Shown: positions 62,753-64,000 of the stretch, in pieces | Position numbering within the stretch: position 1 is the stretch's first letter | Layout: every line of letters begins with the position of its first letter | NCBI GenBank assembly: GCA_905182015.1 | Contig: CAJIZT010000001.1 | Location: forward strand, 1-64,000 | Origin: an alpha proteobacterium MED-G09 | Lineage (GTDB): Bacteria > Pseudomonadota > Alphaproteobacteria > MED-G09 | Length of the DNA: 64,000 nt | Direction of reading: 5' to 3' | Made by a program: the position numbers and the translations under genes | Notes under the pieces: generated by a model | Database searches by the model: none | What the model saw: the letters and a program-made list of their open reading frames with translations, nothing else | What the model was told of the DNA's origin: nothing

Positions 62753-64000
62753 ATGACCACGCATAAAGATGAAAATTTTGTTTCAAATAGCAGTATTACT
62801 CTTGAGGCTCCCGAAGTCGAAAAATTAAGACCGCGTATTTCCTTAATTGGAGTTGGCGGTGGAGGAGGAAATGCTCTAAAAACCATGGTCGATCAGGAGC
62901 TTGATGGGGTGGAATTATTTGCAGTCAATACTGACGTCCAAGACTTAGAAAATTTAAATGGCGTAACATCTATTCCTATTGGATCTCATTCTACTCAAGG
63001 CATGGGGGCTGGTGCTGATCCTAAGGTTGGTAAAAAGGCGGCAGAAGAGTCCCAGGAAGAGATCAGGCGATACCTTGAGGGTACTCATATGCTTTTTATC
63101 ACAGCCTGTCTTGGCGGTGGAACTGGAACTGGTGCTGCACCAGTAATTGCCCAGCTGGCGAAAGATATGGGGATTCTTACCGTAGGTATTGTTACCACCC
63201 CATGGAGATTTGAAGGTAAAAAAAGAATGGTATCGGCTCAAGCTGGAGTTGATGAATTGTGTAGTATCCTTGATACCGTTATAGTGATACCTAATCAAAA
63301 TATTTTTAGAGTTATCAATGAAAAGACTCCAATGAAAGAATGCGAGGATTTGGTGAATAAAACCCTACATGATGGCGTTTCTGCAATTAGCGCCTTAATT
63401 ATGAAGAATGGTTCTATTAATATTGATTTTGCAGATGTTCAGACTATCATGCAACATAAAGGTAAGGCGATATTTGGTGTTGGAACAGCATCTGGAGAGG
63501 ATAGAGCTGTTTTATCGGCCGAAGCAGCGATTTCAAATCCAATGCTAGACGACTTATCCCTAAAAGGAACAAAAGGATTGCTAGTATCTCTTACTGCAGG
63601 ATCAGATATTAATCCTTTTGAAATTGATAGCGCATTATCTCTAATTCAAAAAGATGTCGGGGAGGATTGTGAAGTTATTTTTGGTGTTTTCCCGGATGAT
63701 GAAATTGGTGATAATTTTAGAACTGCAGTCATTGCGACTGGAATGAATCAGGGCTCAGAAGAAATCGTTGTTGATATTAATAAGGCTGAGAAGAATCCCT
63801 TAGGACAAAATTTTATTGATATAATAGAAGAAAAAAATTCATTGTTAGGCGATAATGATGAAAGTATTGACCTAGAGATTAAGACAGTTTCCTCTGAAGA
63901 ACCTCATAATATGTCCTCAGAGGAGGATTTTTCTTTTGAAGAAGACTTTTCCAAAGGTACTGATTTGTTAGCGGATGAAAATATATCAAACTTACCTGAT
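62753..64000 (+). CDS. ftsZ: Cell division GTPase FtsZ, N-terminal 416 residues (cut by the right edge)
   Basis: The tubulin homologue forms the Z-ring. Reading is open from the ATG at 62753 to the window end, 416 residues. After an N-terminal stretch of about 28 residues come [16 protein letters not shown] (30-45), AVNTDVQDL, the signature GGGTGTG (121-127), [12 protein letters not shown], and the T7 loop NIDFAD (223-228) that completes the partner active site. From about residue 340 on it is acidic and linker-like. The signature is preceded by TACL rather than the usual AGM. GAGG lies 6 bases before the ATG. Confidence 0.97.
   Translation, partial: MTTHKDENFVSNSSITLEAPEVEKLRPRISLIGVGGGGGNALKTMVDQELDGVELFAVNTDVQDLENLNGVTSIPIGSHSTQGMGAGADPKVGKKAAEESQEEIRRYLEGTHMLFITACLGGGTGTGAAPVIAQLAKDMGILTVGIVTTPWRFEGKKRMVSAQAGVDELCSILDTVIVIPNQNIFRVINEKTPMKECEDLVNKTLHDGVSAISALIMKNGSINIDFADVQTIMQHKGKAIFGVGTASGEDRAVLSAEAAISNPMLDDLSLKGTKGLLVSLTAGSDINPFEIDSALSLIQKDVGEDCEVIFGVFPDDEIGDNFRTAVIATGMNQGSEEIVVDINKAEKNPLGQNFIDIIEEKNSLLGDNDESIDLEIKTVSSEEPHNMSSEEDFSFEEDFSKGTDLLADENISNLPD

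Overview
The window is AT-rich, densely packed bacterial chromosome and carries no insertion sequence, prophage, CRISPR array or tRNA gene that I could see. The gene set points to an alphaproteobacterium of the streamlined, probably marine type. The supporting evidence is a CcrM-type DNA methyltransferase beside rnhB, the ispH-thrB-rnhA-peroxiredoxin cluster, rnpB directly upstream of mraZ, and convergent genes whose stop codons touch or overlap. The lineage is an inference from gene content and order; no species can be named.

Layout. 1-943: the 5' part of an unrecognised acidic protein (minus strand, runs off the left edge) and a telomere-like heptamer array. 944-9681: fatty-acid/acyl-CoA genes (an ACAD10/11-like dehydrogenase, a DmdB-like acyl-CoA ligase, a DmdC-like dehydrogenase co-translated with a metallo-beta-lactamase-fold hydrolase), interleaved with RNA-modification genes (tadA, rluB, rsmD, sua5). 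9700-12803: xseB-ispA-dxs, isoprenoid precursor supply. 12810-23946: aroC, fabI, pdxH, a second MBL hydrolase, tldD, thrC, an M19 dipeptidase, an AlgH/YqgE protein, a peroxiredoxin, rnhA, thrB and ispH. 24037-29089: a small lipoprotein, then a tandem glycine riboswitch heading gcvT-gcvH-gcvPA-gcvPB. 29089-36446: rnhB, ccrM, ubiA, rsmE, gshA and a co-translated pair of acyl-CoA dehydrogenases that looks like a heteromeric enzyme. 36471-40700: a Tat-exported PhoD-like phosphatase and a large TonB-dependent receptor with a terminator between them. 40915-45853: dusA, a TauE/SafE permease, a phosphomannomutase, an SDR and a GST. 45900-46251: RNase P RNA.

46318-64000 is an essentially gapless division and cell-wall (dcw) cluster in canonical order: MraZ boxes, mraZ, rsmH, ftsL, ftsI, murE, murF, mraY, murD, ftsW, murG, murC, murB, ddl, ftsQ, ftsA, and ftsZ (cut by the right edge). 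It encodes the cytoplasmic UDP-MurNAc-pentapeptide steps (murB-F, ddl), lipid I and II synthesis (mraY, murG), septal synthesis (ftsW, ftsI) and the Z-ring core (ftsQ, ftsL, ftsA, ftsZ).

I found no clearly new multi-gene system. The items most worth following are the ACAD pair with divided catalytic residues, the DmdB/DmdC-like pair, the regulatory sites (MraZ boxes on the promoter, paired GANTC sites before ccrM, an inverted repeat before the peroxiredoxin), the heptamer array and the unknown acidic protein at the left edge.
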